This document shows positions 24,452 to 33,127 of a stretch of 64,000 nt of DNA, one piece after another. Made by a program: the position numbers and the translations under genes. Under the pieces are notes generated by a model. The model was given only the letters and a program-made list of their open reading frames with translations, had not been told where the DNA came from and made no database searches. Source of the DNA: Verrucomicrobiota bacterium (GTDB lineage: Bacteria > Verrucomicrobiota > Verrucomicrobiia > Opitutales > Opitutaceae); assembly GCA_016222805.1 (NCBI GenBank), contig JACRQG010000048.1, forward strand, positions 108,445 to 172,444, given 5' to 3'. Position 1 is the stretch's first letter; each line of letters starts with the position of its first letter.

Positions 24452-27445
24452 ATGCCCTTCCTGCGCCCGTCCGTCGCCGCCCGGTTTCTTGCCGGGCTCG
24501 TCGTCTCCGTTCTGTCCGCCGTCGCCGCCGACCCGGCGGCCACCGGCACCGTCACCGGTCGCGTGCTCAACCCGGCGACCGGTGCCTACCTCGCCAGCGC
24601 CGAGGTGCGCCTGGTCGGAACGGACCTCCTCACGGTCACCGAGCCGGACGGCTTCTACCGGATCACTCAGGTGCCACCCGGAGCCCACACCGTGCGGGCC
24701 TCCTACACCGGCCTCAAGGCCGCCACTGCGACGGTGGAGGTCCGCGCCGGTGAGACGGCGACCCGAGATTTGGAGCTGACTGCCGCCACGGATCCGGCCG
24801 CGGGCCCGGTGCACCGCCTCGATGCGTTCGTGATCCGCTCCGAGCGCGAGGGCAACGCCAAGGCGATCATGGAGCAGCGGCGCTCGATGAACCTCACCAA
24901 CAGCCTTTCGTCCGATTTCTTCGGCGACGTCGCCGAGGGCAGCGTGGGCGAGTTCCTCAAGAACGTTCCCGGGGTCGATGTCGACTACGTCGGCCCCGAC
25001 GCCCGCGGGCCGCGCCTGCGCGGCCTCGATCCGCAGTACGTCGGCGTGACCGTGGACGGCATGAACTTCGCCAGCGCCGACGGCCTGCAGGCCACGGGCG
25101 GCGGGGCGCGCTCGTTCAGCTTCGACCAGGTCTCGGTCAACAGCGTCGACCGCATCGAGGTCAACTACACCACCAGCGCGGACCAGAATGCCGACGCCCC
25201 CGCCGGCACGATCAACCTGAAGACGAAGCGCGCGTTCGAGCGCAAGGGCCGGCGGCTCTCCTGGCAGGCCCACGTGATGGCCAACGGCTCCGACTTCACC
25301 CCGCGCCGCACCTACGGCCCCGGCGACACCCACGCCTACAAGTTCCGCCCGGGCGGCATCCTCGAGTACGCGGACGTCCTGCTCGGCAACCGCCTCGGCC
25401 TGGTGCTGAACATCAGCGAGTCGAGCCAGTACGTCGCGATGACGCGCGTCGACCACACCTACAACGCGACCCCGACCGCCGCCGATCCGCGGCCGCGCGT
25501 GATCACCGGGGTGACCTTCCTCGCCAATCCACGGTTGACGGAGCGCTTCACGCCCACGCTGACGCTCGACTACCGGGCCACTCCCTCGCTCGTGCTGTCG
25601 CTCACCGCGATGTACAACCTCTTCGACGCCTACATCGACCAGCGCCAGCTCGTCTTCACCACCCCGGGCGGCCGGAGCGCGATCACCGGCGACGGCTTGA
25701 ACGGCTTCAGCGTCATCAACGGCGGCGGCTCGCTCAATCTCACGCTCAACCACAGCCACAAGTTCGTGCAGACCCGCACGGTGTCGCCCAAGTTTGAATA
25801 CCGGCGCGGGAGCTGGCAGGTCAACGGGGCGTTCCTCTACACCGTCTCCAGCAACCAGTACGTGGCCCTGCCGCGCGTCGGGCCGGTCTCCCTGACCACC
25901 AACGCCCTCACCGGGCTGAGCTGGCAACTGCAGCGCTCGTCGCTGCGCGATCCCGACTGGCAGGTGCGGCAGACCGGCGGGCGCGACATCTCCGACCTGG
26001 CGAATTTCACCAACCCGCGGTTCGGCGACACCGCGACCTTCGCGGAAAACGAGCTCTGGCAGGGCCAGGTGGACGCCCGCTGGGCCCCGGGCTGGCAGCT
26101 GCCGACGTGGATCAAGTTCGGCGCCAAGGTCACGGAGGACGCCCGCCGCTACCGCACGCCCAACGCGTTCCTGTCCTGGCGCTACGACGGTCCGGGCGGC
26201 GGCACGACCGGCAGCTTTGCGCCGTTCGCCTTCTCCGAGAATCCCTGGCAGGTCTTCAACGGGGCCAACGTCAGCTCGCTCTCGGGCGTGCCCCCCACGT
26301 TTCCCAACCGGAAGGCGATCAGCAATCTCTTCCGCGAACGCCCCGAGTACTTCACCAACCTGGGCACCGCCGCGAATTTCTACACCGCCTTCATCGACAG
26401 CCCGAGCTACGTGACCGAGACCCGACTGGCCAGCTATGCGATGGTGAACACGCGCATCCGCCAGCTCCAGGTGCAGGCGGGCCTGCGGTGGGAGGAGAAC
26501 AACTTCGCCAGCCGCGAATTCGACGCCCTCTCCACCGCGGAGGTGCGGGCGGCCGGGTTCCCCGTGAGCACGAGCACCGGGCGGGCCACCACCATCCCTG
26601 GCCTCACCTATCAATACATGAGCCGGCCGAAGACGACCGTGCGCTCCGAGTACGACAACTTCTTTCCCTCCGCCAGTATCAAGTACACCGTGGCGGAAAA
26701 CCTCCAGGCCCACCTCGGTTACAGCTCCACCATCTCCCGCCCGGCGCTCAGCAATCTCGGCGGTGTCTGGGTTTTCAACGAGGACAACCAGACGGTCACG
26801 GTCCCCAACCCCAACCTGCAGCCGGAGCGCTCAAAGAACCTCACCGGCCGCGTGGGTTACTACTTCGAACCCGTGGGCAGCGCGGCGGTGACCCTGTTCC
26901 AGAACGAGGTCTACAACAGTGTGACGACGGAGGAATTTGGCGCGGAGGACTTCGGCTACCAGGACGATCCCACCTACTCCACGTATCGCTTCATCTCGGT
27001 GGGCAACCGCGAGGGCACGACGCGGGTGCGCGGCCTCACGCTCGAATACAGCCAGGCGCTCTCCTTCCTGCCCGGGGCCCTGAAAGGCCTGAACATCTCC
27101 GCCAACTACACGCGCACGTACGCCTCGGTCCGCAAGGCCGCGCTGACCCCGCACATGATCGGCGGCACGCTGAGCTACCGGTACCGCCGCTTCGCCCTGA
27201 GCACCAGCGGCAAGTGGACGGATACCACCCCGATGAACACCGCCGCCGTGCCCACCTACCGCCTGCGCCGCACGATGATCGATCTGAACGGCAGCTACCA
27301 GCTCACGAACCGTTTCAGCGTGTTTCTCCAGGTGCGAAACCTCTTCAACATCCCCGAATACCGCTACCAGATCGACCCGATGTACCTGACCCAGCACCTG
27401 TCGGTCGGCACGTTCTACACCTTCGGGATCAAGGGCGTGTTTTAG
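24452..27445 (+). CDS. TonB-dependent receptor (SusC-like), fucose locus
   Basis: A 997-residue outer-membrane transporter. ATG 24452 opens the signal peptide (FLAGLVVSVLSAVAADP); the in-frame extension upstream is not signal-like. A carboxypeptidase-regulatory-like beta-sandwich follows (GTVTGRVLNPATGAYLASAE ... YTGLKAAT). The plug domain comes next (VGEFLKNVPGVDVDYVGPDA, GVTVDGMNFASADG), then a large barrel with alternating aromatic strands and a C-terminal Phe (FYTFGIKGVF). It lies 85 bases downstream of the aldo/keto reductase and upstream of a second receptor and a fucosidase, so it probably imports fucosylated oligosaccharides. No SusD-like lipoprotein is nearby. Confidence 0.93.
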   Translation: MPFLRPSVAARFLAGLVVSVLSAVAADPAATGTVTGRVLNPATGAYLASAEVRLVGTDLLTVTEPDGFYRITQVPPGAHTVRASYTGLKAATATVEVRAGETATRDLELTAATDPAAGPVHRLDAFVIRSEREGNAKAIMEQRRSMNLTNSLSSDFFGDVAEGSVGEFLKNVPGVDVDYVGPDARGPRLRGLDPQYVGVTVDGMNFASADGLQATGGGARSFSFDQVSVNSVDRIEVNYTTSADQNADAPAGTINLKTKRAFERKGRRLSWQAHVMANGSDFTPRRTYGPGDTHAYKFRPGGILEYADVLLGNRLGLVLNISESSQYVAMTRVDHTYNATPTAADPRPRVITGVTFLANPRLTERFTPTLTLDYRATPSLVLSLTAMYNLFDAYIDQRQLVFTTPGGRSAITGDGLNGFSVINGGGSLNLTLNHSHKFVQTRTVSPKFEYRRGSWQVNGAFLYTVSSNQYVALPRVGPVSLTTNALTGLSWQLQRSSLRDPDWQVRQTGGRDISDLANFTNPRFGDTATFAENELWQGQVDARWAPGWQLPTWIKFGAKVTEDARRYRTPNAFLSWRYDGPGGGTTGSFAPFAFSENPWQVFNGANVSSLSGVPPTFPNRKAISNLFRERPEYFTNLGTAANFYTAFIDSPSYVTETRLASYAMVNTRIRQLQVQAGLRWEENNFASREFDALSTAEVRAAGFPVSTSTGRATTIPGLTYQYMSRPKTTVRSEYDNFFPSASIKYTVAENLQAHLGYSSTISRPALSNLGGVWVFNEDNQTVTVPNPNLQPERSKNLTGRVGYYFEPVGSAAVTLFQNEVYNSVTTEEFGAEDFGYQDDPTYSTYRFISVGNREGTTRVRGLTLEYSQALSFLPGALKGLNISANYTRTYASVRKAALTPHMIGGTLSYRYRRFALSTSGKWTDTTPMNTAAVPTYRLRRTMIDLNGSYQLTNRFSVFLQVRNLFNIPEYRYQIDPMYLTQHLSVGTFYTFGIKGVF

Positions 27446-27500
27446 CCAGCCCTTCCGGGGTGTTTCCTGTGAAGGCCCTCGGTGGTGGCAGCCGAGATTC

Positions 27501-27529
27501 TCCATGCCCCGGCGTCGTTTTGGCATGGA
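27501..27529. promoter_or_regulatory. Inverted repeat upstream of second TonB receptor
   Basis: TCCATGCC (27501-27508) and GGCATGGA (27522-27529) form a perfect 8-bp inverted repeat with a 13-base spacer, ending 69 bases before ATG 27599. The 13-base spacing equals that of the inverted repeat at 23329-23373, and both contain CATG-proximal arms. A candidate operator. Confidence 0.4.
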
Positions 27530-27598
27530 AATGGGATTGAGTCGCCGCGCGAACCAGCCGGTGAATCGCACTGTTCGCCCCCTCCACCCCCAAGGTCC

Positions 27599-30500
27599 AT
27601 GAACCCCCTGTCCCTGGCCTCCGTCCTGCCGTCCCGCCACCGTCGCGCGCAGAGCCTGGTCCTGTTCACCTTCGCCGGGATCCCCTTCCTGCCCGCCGCC
27701 GTTCCGCTCGCCCGCGCCCCGGGCGAGGTCGTCGAACTCACGCCCTTCGTCGTCAACACGTCCAAGGACACCGGCTACGCCGCGCAGGAGACGCTTGCCG
27801 GCACGCGCCTGCGCACCGACCTCCGCGACGTCGGCGCCTCGCTGACGGTGCTCACGCCCGAGTTCCTGCAGGACCTCGCGGCCAACTCCCTCGACAAAGC
27901 CCTGCTCTACACGCCGAGCGTTGACACCGTGGAAGGCGAGAACAGCGACGGCACCCGCGCCGCCGGCCAGTTCCTGCGCTTCGGCACCGGGCAGCAGTAC
28001 TCGATCCGCGGCTTTGTTTCCAACAGCGGGGAGCAGGGCCTCGCCAACGACTTCTTTTCGGCCCTCTCGCCCAACGACGCCTACAACCTCGAGCGCCTCA
28101 CCCTCGCCCGCGGCCCCAACGCCCTGCTCATCGGCGTGGGCAACCCGCAGGGTGTGGCCGTGACCACTACCAAGCGCGCCCAGCTCGCCACGGCGGCGAA
28201 AACCCAGGTGCAGGCCCAGTACGATCGCTGGAGTTCGCGCCGCGTCGCCCTCGATCACAACCAGCCCATCGTGCCCGGCCGCCTCGCCTTACGCCTCAAC
28301 GCCCTGCACGAGCAGAAACGCGAGTTCCGCCTCTACGAGGGACGGGTGCAGGATCGGCTGACCTTCGGTGTCACCGCCCGCCCCTTCCGGCACACGACCC
28401 TCACCGCCAACCACGAGCAGTACAGCATCAACCGGAACGTCGCGCCGCTCGTCTGGAGCTTCGACGCCGGCGTGCTGCAGTGGCAGGCCCGAGGCGCCCC
28501 CACCGTGACCTTCCCGGCCAACGGTCTCGCCTGGGCCGCCGCCGGGCGCCCGCAGGCCACCTTCGACCCGCGCCTCGCCCTCACGCAGTTCACGGCCCAG
28601 CAGCCGACCTGGGTGGTCGGCCTCCCGCTGACCAATCCGATGGTCAACATGCGCTTTCAGTCCCAGGTGCGCCCCAACACGTTTGGCGGCGTGCAGAACC
28701 AGTCGGGCTACCAGCGCATCGACCCCTGGGCGCTCACCGGCCTGCCGCGCGATGCCAACCTCCAGGCCGGCACCTGGGACGACCCGGAGCAGCGCCTCCA
28801 CGGAAGCTGGACCCAGATCTTCGTCGAGCAGCGTCTCACCGAGGGCCTGCACCTCGAACTCGCCGGCAACCTCGCGCGCGACGCCCGCTCGTTTTCCCCC
28901 GATGCGTTCAACCTGATCAAGATCGACGTCGACCGCTACCTGCCCGACGGCACGTTGAACCCGGGTTACCTCGTGCCGTACTCCGAAACCCAGGGCCAGT
29001 ACCGCGACCAACTCGGCCGCGTGCGCGAGGCCCGCGCCACGCTTTCCTACGAGGCCAACCTCACCCGCCGGCACCGCTGGCTCGGGAAACACAGCCTGAG
29101 CGGCCTCGCCCAGACCAGCCGCAGCGACAGCGACCAGGATGTGATGCGCACCTTTAACCTCGCCACGGTCGGCCGCACCGGCGCCGGCTGGACCGCCGAC
29201 GCCCTCGGCGCCCCGCACATCCTGCGCACGCGCGCCTACTTCGTGAACGGCCAGGTGCCGTACCCGCTGCCGGACCAGTTCCAGATCGCCAAACAGCTCA
29301 CCACGCTCAACGGCTACCGCACCCTCGTCGGCGCCAACGCCAACGACGCCGCCCCGATCAATCTCGGCCTGCGGAATTTCCTCAACTCCACCAAGACGCG
29401 CTTCACCGACAACGCGCTCTCCCTCGGCTGGCAGGCCCGGTGGTTCGGCAATCGTCTCGTGACCGTCGTGGGCTACCGCCGCGACGCCACCGAGAGCTTC
29501 GGGGTTCCGACCGTGCGCGAGTTCGCCGATCCCGCGATCCCCAGCTCCGCCACCGATCCGCTGCGACGCTATTATTCCCCGTCGCGCGAGGTTCCGCTCA
29601 ATCCGACCCCGAGCGTCGCGACCACCGGGCTCTCCCGCACCTACGGTGTCGTCTACCACGCCCTGCCGTGGCTGTCGCTGACCTACAACCGCTCGAACAA
29701 CTTCAACCCCGTCGGCAACGCCTCCTGGGTGAACTTCGAGGGTGTCGCCGCGCCCAATTCCATCGGCCGCACCGCGGACTACGGCGTGCGGCTTTCCCTC
29801 CTCGATGGCCGCCTGTCGATCTCCGCCAACCGCTTCACCAACTCCGCCGACGACCAGGCCCGCAACGCCAATGCCTACTCCACCGGCATCAAGAACGTGC
29901 TCACCCGCCTGCGCACCAACTACAAGGACCGCGGCGACTCCCACTTCGCCGCGATGGGCCAGACCGGCGCCTACCCGGTCGATTCCACGAATGTCAGCGA
30001 CACGTGGAGCTTCGAAGCCCGGGGCTACGAACTGAACCTCACCTTCAACCCGTCGCCGCGCTGGCGCGTCGCCGTCACCGGCAGCTCCAACGAGAACACC
30101 CTCGGCTCCCACCTCGCCTCCCTCGGCCGCTACCTCGCCACCACCTCCGAGTTCCAGGGCCTCGCGACCTGGCGCCGTTTCGCCAGCGAGCTCCGCCGCG
30201 TCGAGTCCGGCCAGCGGTCCGCCGCCTTCGATCTCAACCCCGCCGATCCCGCCGCCCGCAGCCAGGCCGGCGCCGACGCCCTCTACCTCGAACAACAGAT
30301 CGCCGCCGCAGAGCGCACCTACCAGGACGAGGTCGCCACCGAGGGAACCGCGACGCATCGCAACGGCAAATACGCCCTCAACGGGCTCGCCACCCACACC
30401 TTCGCGCGCGACGGCCGCCTCCGGGGCTGGTCCGTCGGCGGCAATTTCCGCTGGCGCAGCGCCAACACCCTCGGCTACGAGCGGCAACTCGTCGCCGGGC

Positions 30501-30775
30501 AGCCCACCGGCATCATCGACGCCTCGCGCCCGCTCCGGGGCGACGACTGGTGGGATGTCGGCGCGATGGTCGCTCACGAACGAAAGATCCTGCGCGACGT
30601 CACCCTGCGCCTGCAGCTCAACGTCGAGAACCTCTTCGACTGGAGCCGGGCCCGCCTCGTCTCCCGCGACTACGACACCGAGGGCATCGTCGGATCGGCC
30701 AACACCCTCGTCCCGATCCGCTGGGAGCTGCGCCGCCCGCGGAACTTCATCCTCACGGCGACGTTCGGGTTCTGA
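27599..30775 (+). CDS. TonB-dependent receptor, fucose locus (second)
   Basis: A 1058-residue outer-membrane receptor read from ATG 27599. Signal-like segment RAQSLVLFTFAGIPFLPAA is followed by a short TonB-box-like stretch (EVVELTPFVVNTSKDTGYAA) and a plug (GASLTVLTPEFLQDLAANSL, QYSIRGFVSNSG, LTLARGPNALLIGVGNPQGV). It lacks the carboxypeptidase-like front domain of the previous receptor, so it belongs to a different (FhuA/ferric-siderophore-like TonB_dep_Rec) subgroup common in Verrucomicrobiota. The barrel ends RNFILTATFGF with the expected terminal Phe. The next gene is a GH29 fucosidase, supporting carbohydrate import. The receptors are probably not redundant. Confidence 0.92.
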   Translation: MNPLSLASVLPSRHRRAQSLVLFTFAGIPFLPAAVPLARAPGEVVELTPFVVNTSKDTGYAAQETLAGTRLRTDLRDVGASLTVLTPEFLQDLAANSLDKALLYTPSVDTVEGENSDGTRAAGQFLRFGTGQQYSIRGFVSNSGEQGLANDFFSALSPNDAYNLERLTLARGPNALLIGVGNPQGVAVTTTKRAQLATAAKTQVQAQYDRWSSRRVALDHNQPIVPGRLALRLNALHEQKREFRLYEGRVQDRLTFGVTARPFRHTTLTANHEQYSINRNVAPLVWSFDAGVLQWQARGAPTVTFPANGLAWAAAGRPQATFDPRLALTQFTAQQPTWVVGLPLTNPMVNMRFQSQVRPNTFGGVQNQSGYQRIDPWALTGLPRDANLQAGTWDDPEQRLHGSWTQIFVEQRLTEGLHLELAGNLARDARSFSPDAFNLIKIDVDRYLPDGTLNPGYLVPYSETQGQYRDQLGRVREARATLSYEANLTRRHRWLGKHSLSGLAQTSRSDSDQDVMRTFNLATVGRTGAGWTADALGAPHILRTRAYFVNGQVPYPLPDQFQIAKQLTTLNGYRTLVGANANDAAPINLGLRNFLNSTKTRFTDNALSLGWQARWFGNRLVTVVGYRRDATESFGVPTVREFADPAIPSSATDPLRRYYSPSREVPLNPTPSVATTGLSRTYGVVYHALPWLSLTYNRSNNFNPVGNASWVNFEGVAAPNSIGRTADYGVRLSLLDGRLSISANRFTNSADDQARNANAYSTGIKNVLTRLRTNYKDRGDSHFAAMGQTGAYPVDSTNVSDTWSFEARGYELNLTFNPSPRWRVAVTGSSNENTLGSHLASLGRYLATTSEFQGLATWRRFASELRRVESGQRSAAFDLNPADPAARSQAGADALYLEQQIAAAERTYQDEVATEGTATHRNGKYALNGLATHTFARDGRLRGWSVGGNFRWRSANTLGYERQLVAGQPTGIIDASRPLRGDDWWDVGAMVAHERKILRDVTLRLQLNVENLFDWSRARLVSRDYDTEGIVGSANTLVPIRWELRRPRNFILTATFGF

Positions 30776-30886
30776 GATGACGCCTCGCTTTCGTGTCGGC
30801 GGGACGCCCTCGTCCCGCACCCTTGCCACCCGAATATGACGCCTTTTCCGGTCTCCGTCACCTTCTCCGTCTCTTCCTTTCCTTCC

Positions 30887-32662
30887 ATGATCTCCAACGC
30901 GCGCTCCGCGATCGTCACCCTCCTCGCCTTCACGCTGCTCACGGCCTCGTCCGCCCCCGCCGCCGAGCTCTCCATGGACCAGATGTGGGGCGACACCAAG
31001 GTGCAGGTCGGCCTCGAGTCCTCCGATCGCGTCGCCCTCTTCCGCGACGGCAACTACGGCATGTTCATCCACTGGGGCATCTATTCCCACCTCGGCGGCC
31101 AGTGGAAGGGCCAGACTTTCTACGGCATCGGCGAGTGGATCAAACGGCAGATGAAAATCTCCGAGACCGACTACATGGCGGAGGCGAAGAACTTCAACCC
31201 GACCGCCTTCGACGCCCGCGCCATCGTGCAGCTCGCCAAGGACGCCGGTATGAAGTGGATCATCATCACCTCGAAGCACCACGACGGCTTCGCGATGTTC
31301 AAGTCAAAGCACCCCTTCAACATCGTCGACGCCTCGCCGTTTGCCCGCGACCCGATGAAGGAGCTCGCCGACGCCTGCCGCGCCGCCGGCCTTGGCTTTG
31401 GTTTCTACTATTCCCACAACCAGGACTGGACCGCCCCCGGCGGCAACAACGGGCCGACGAAGAATCCCGACGGTTCGGAGGCCTCCTTCGATCAGTACTT
31501 CCGCGAAAAGTGTTTCCCGCAGGTGCAGGAAATCTGCACCGGCTACGGCCCGCTGAGTTTCGTGTGGTTCGACACGCCCGGGAAGATGCCGAAGGACCAC
31601 GTCGAGAAGCTCGCCGAGCTCGTGCGCCAGACGCAGCCCAAGGCGCTGCTCTGCAGTCGCGTCGGCCACGGCCTCGGCGACTACCTCAGCAAGGGCGACA
31701 TGGAGGTGCCACCGCGCAACCTGGAAGGACTCTGGGAGACCTGCGACACCACCAACGACTCCTGGGCTTATGCCTGGTACGACCAAAACTGGAAGGACTC
31801 GCGCGAGATTCTCCACCGCCTCGTCGCCACCGTCGGTCGCGGCGGCACCTACCTCCTCAACGTCGGCCCCGACGGCACCGGCCGCGTACCCGCCCCCGCC
31901 GCGAAGTACCTCCGGCAGGCCGGCCAGTGGATCCAGCGTTACCCGCAGGTGGTGTACTCCGCCGGCGCCTCCCCCTGGGGCCACGCCCAGCCGTGGGGCG
32001 ACGTCACCACCACCGGCCACACCCTCAACCTCGTCGTCTTCGACTGGCCCGCGCACGGGCGCCTCCTCCTGCCCGGTCTGCAGACGGGCATCGCCGCCGC
32101 CGGCGTGGTCGCAGGTGGAAAGCTCCAGCCGATTACCTGGAAAAAGCGCGGCACCTGGACCGAGCTGCAGCTCCCACCCGCGCCCACCGACGCCCCCGCC
32201 GGCGTGGTCGCGGTGAAACTGCAGGGCGCGCCCAAGGTGGACCAGACGCTGGGCGTGTTTCCCAACGCCGCTTCCGATCTGCTGCTCGAGTTCGCCGAGG
32301 TGCAGGGCGCCACGAAGAAGGAGATCCGCTGGATGGAGAAGTTTGGCGAGTGGAAGCACGCCAACCAGGTCAGCGACTGGCAGGCCGGCGGCCGCGCCGT
32401 CTGGACCGTCGATGTGGCCGCGGCCGGCGACTACCGCCTCGACCTCACCTACAAGGGCGAAGGCCGGCTCGTCTGGCGCATCGAGACGGACGAAGGCGTG
32501 AAACTGCAGAACCAGCAGACCTCGACGCCCGTGTACCACGCGTATCCTTTCGGCCTGCTCCCCTTCAAGACGCCCGGCCGCCACACCATCGCGGTTTCCC
32601 TGGTCGAGGGCCCCAAGGACAAGGCCAGCCTGACGGCGATCCGACTCACCCCGGCGGAGTGA
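30887..32662 (+). CDS. Alpha-L-fucosidase, GH29 with C-terminal beta-sandwich domain
   Basis: A 591-residue exported glycosidase. ATG 30887 opens the signal peptide (AIVTLLAFTLLTASSAPAAE); an upstream in-frame ATG would add a non-signal stretch. GH29 motifs include YGMFIHWGIYSHLGGQW (about 58-73), IITSKHHDGFAMFKSKHPFN (about 127-145) and LSFVWFDTPGKMP, where Asp229 is the expected nucleophile. VGRGGTYLLNVGPDGTGRVP is the usual late signature. Residues about 465-591 form a second beta-rich domain (RWMEKFGEWKHANQVSDWQA ... LVWRIETDEGV) that resembles CBM-like/DUF5077-type modules. It is only moderately similar to the GH29 enzyme at 21632-23260, so the two may have different linkage specificities. 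Confidence 0.94.
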   Translation: MISNARSAIVTLLAFTLLTASSAPAAELSMDQMWGDTKVQVGLESSDRVALFRDGNYGMFIHWGIYSHLGGQWKGQTFYGIGEWIKRQMKISETDYMAEAKNFNPTAFDARAIVQLAKDAGMKWIIITSKHHDGFAMFKSKHPFNIVDASPFARDPMKELADACRAAGLGFGFYYSHNQDWTAPGGNNGPTKNPDGSEASFDQYFREKCFPQVQEICTGYGPLSFVWFDTPGKMPKDHVEKLAELVRQTQPKALLCSRVGHGLGDYLSKGDMEVPPRNLEGLWETCDTTNDSWAYAWYDQNWKDSREILHRLVATVGRGGTYLLNVGPDGTGRVPAPAAKYLRQAGQWIQRYPQVVYSAGASPWGHAQPWGDVTTTGHTLNLVVFDWPAHGRLLLPGLQTGIAAAGVVAGGKLQPITWKKRGTWTELQLPPAPTDAPAGVVAVKLQGAPKVDQTLGVFPNAASDLLLEFAEVQGATKKEIRWMEKFGEWKHANQVSDWQAGGRAVWTVDVAAAGDYRLDLTYKGEGRLVWRIETDEGVKLQNQQTSTPVYHAYPFGLLPFKTPGRHTIAVSLVEGPKDKASLTAIRLTPAE

Positions 32663-32804
32663 CGAGCCGGCTTTCTCCTCACCGGGAACCGACGCCGGCA
32701 GCGCTCCTCCTGGGGAGGGTCATTTTGGTTTCCCGATCCGCTGTCCCAAAATTCTCCCCCTCGGAGGCCGAAAATCCCCCTTCACCCTCTGCCCGGCACC
32801 GAGC

Positions 32805-32847
32805 CCGTATCAGATACGGTCCCATTTGGGACGCGCCAGTTTGGCGC
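32805..32847. repeat. Three contiguous palindromes
   Basis: CCGTATC-A-GATACGG (32805-32819), GTCCCA-TT-TGGGAC (32819-32832) and GCGCCA-GTT-TGGCGC (32833-32847) are perfect inverted repeats placed end to end. They could fold as three adjacent short hairpins in RNA or act as a compound protein-binding site. No T-tract follows. Confidence 0.6.
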
Positions 32848-32890
32848 ACAGGACGCCGTTAAACACCCCCTACTCCCTCGCATAGGTAGT

Positions 32891-33010
32891 TCACGGCACC
32901 GGCACGAGGCGGACGCGCCGCAGGCGGAATTCGCTCCAGGTGTTGCCCTGGGGCTTGAGTTCGAGGTAGTACTCCGCCCCTTCAAGAGCGAGACGTAGCC
33001 AAGGGCGGGA
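32891..33010 (-). pseudogene. C-terminal remnant of a degraded gene
   Basis: A reverse-strand frame of 39 codons reads WLRLALEGAEYYLELKPQG followed by NTWSEFRLRRVRLVPVP and a stop at 32891-32893. The alternating hydrophobic/charged pattern looks like the last strands of a beta-sandwich domain. An in-frame stop lies just upstream (33011-33013), so no full gene exists here. The parent family is not identified. Confidence 0.35.
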
Positions 33011-33127
33011 TCAGGGTCCGGTCCTGGACCAACCGCATGCGCCCGACACCTGAGGGAACCTGCCTCCGCGCAGAACTGCTCCGAGACATGCCTGGAGTTG
33101 CCCCTGTGGTCGCGTCCGCCGGCCGCG

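Larger units (their letters stand above)
32663..33127. other. 465-bp gene-poor stretch between fucose locus and TonB receptor
   Basis: No intact gene is visible. It holds a cluster of three contiguous palindromes (32805-32847) and a short degraded coding remnant on the minus strand (32891-33010). Confidence 0.6.

Noticed and set aside
28289..31282. 997-codon open frame on the minus strand opposite the second fucose-locus TonB receptor
   Set aside because: Low-complexity Gly/Val/Glu-rich translation without domains; the plus-strand receptor and fucosidase are clear.
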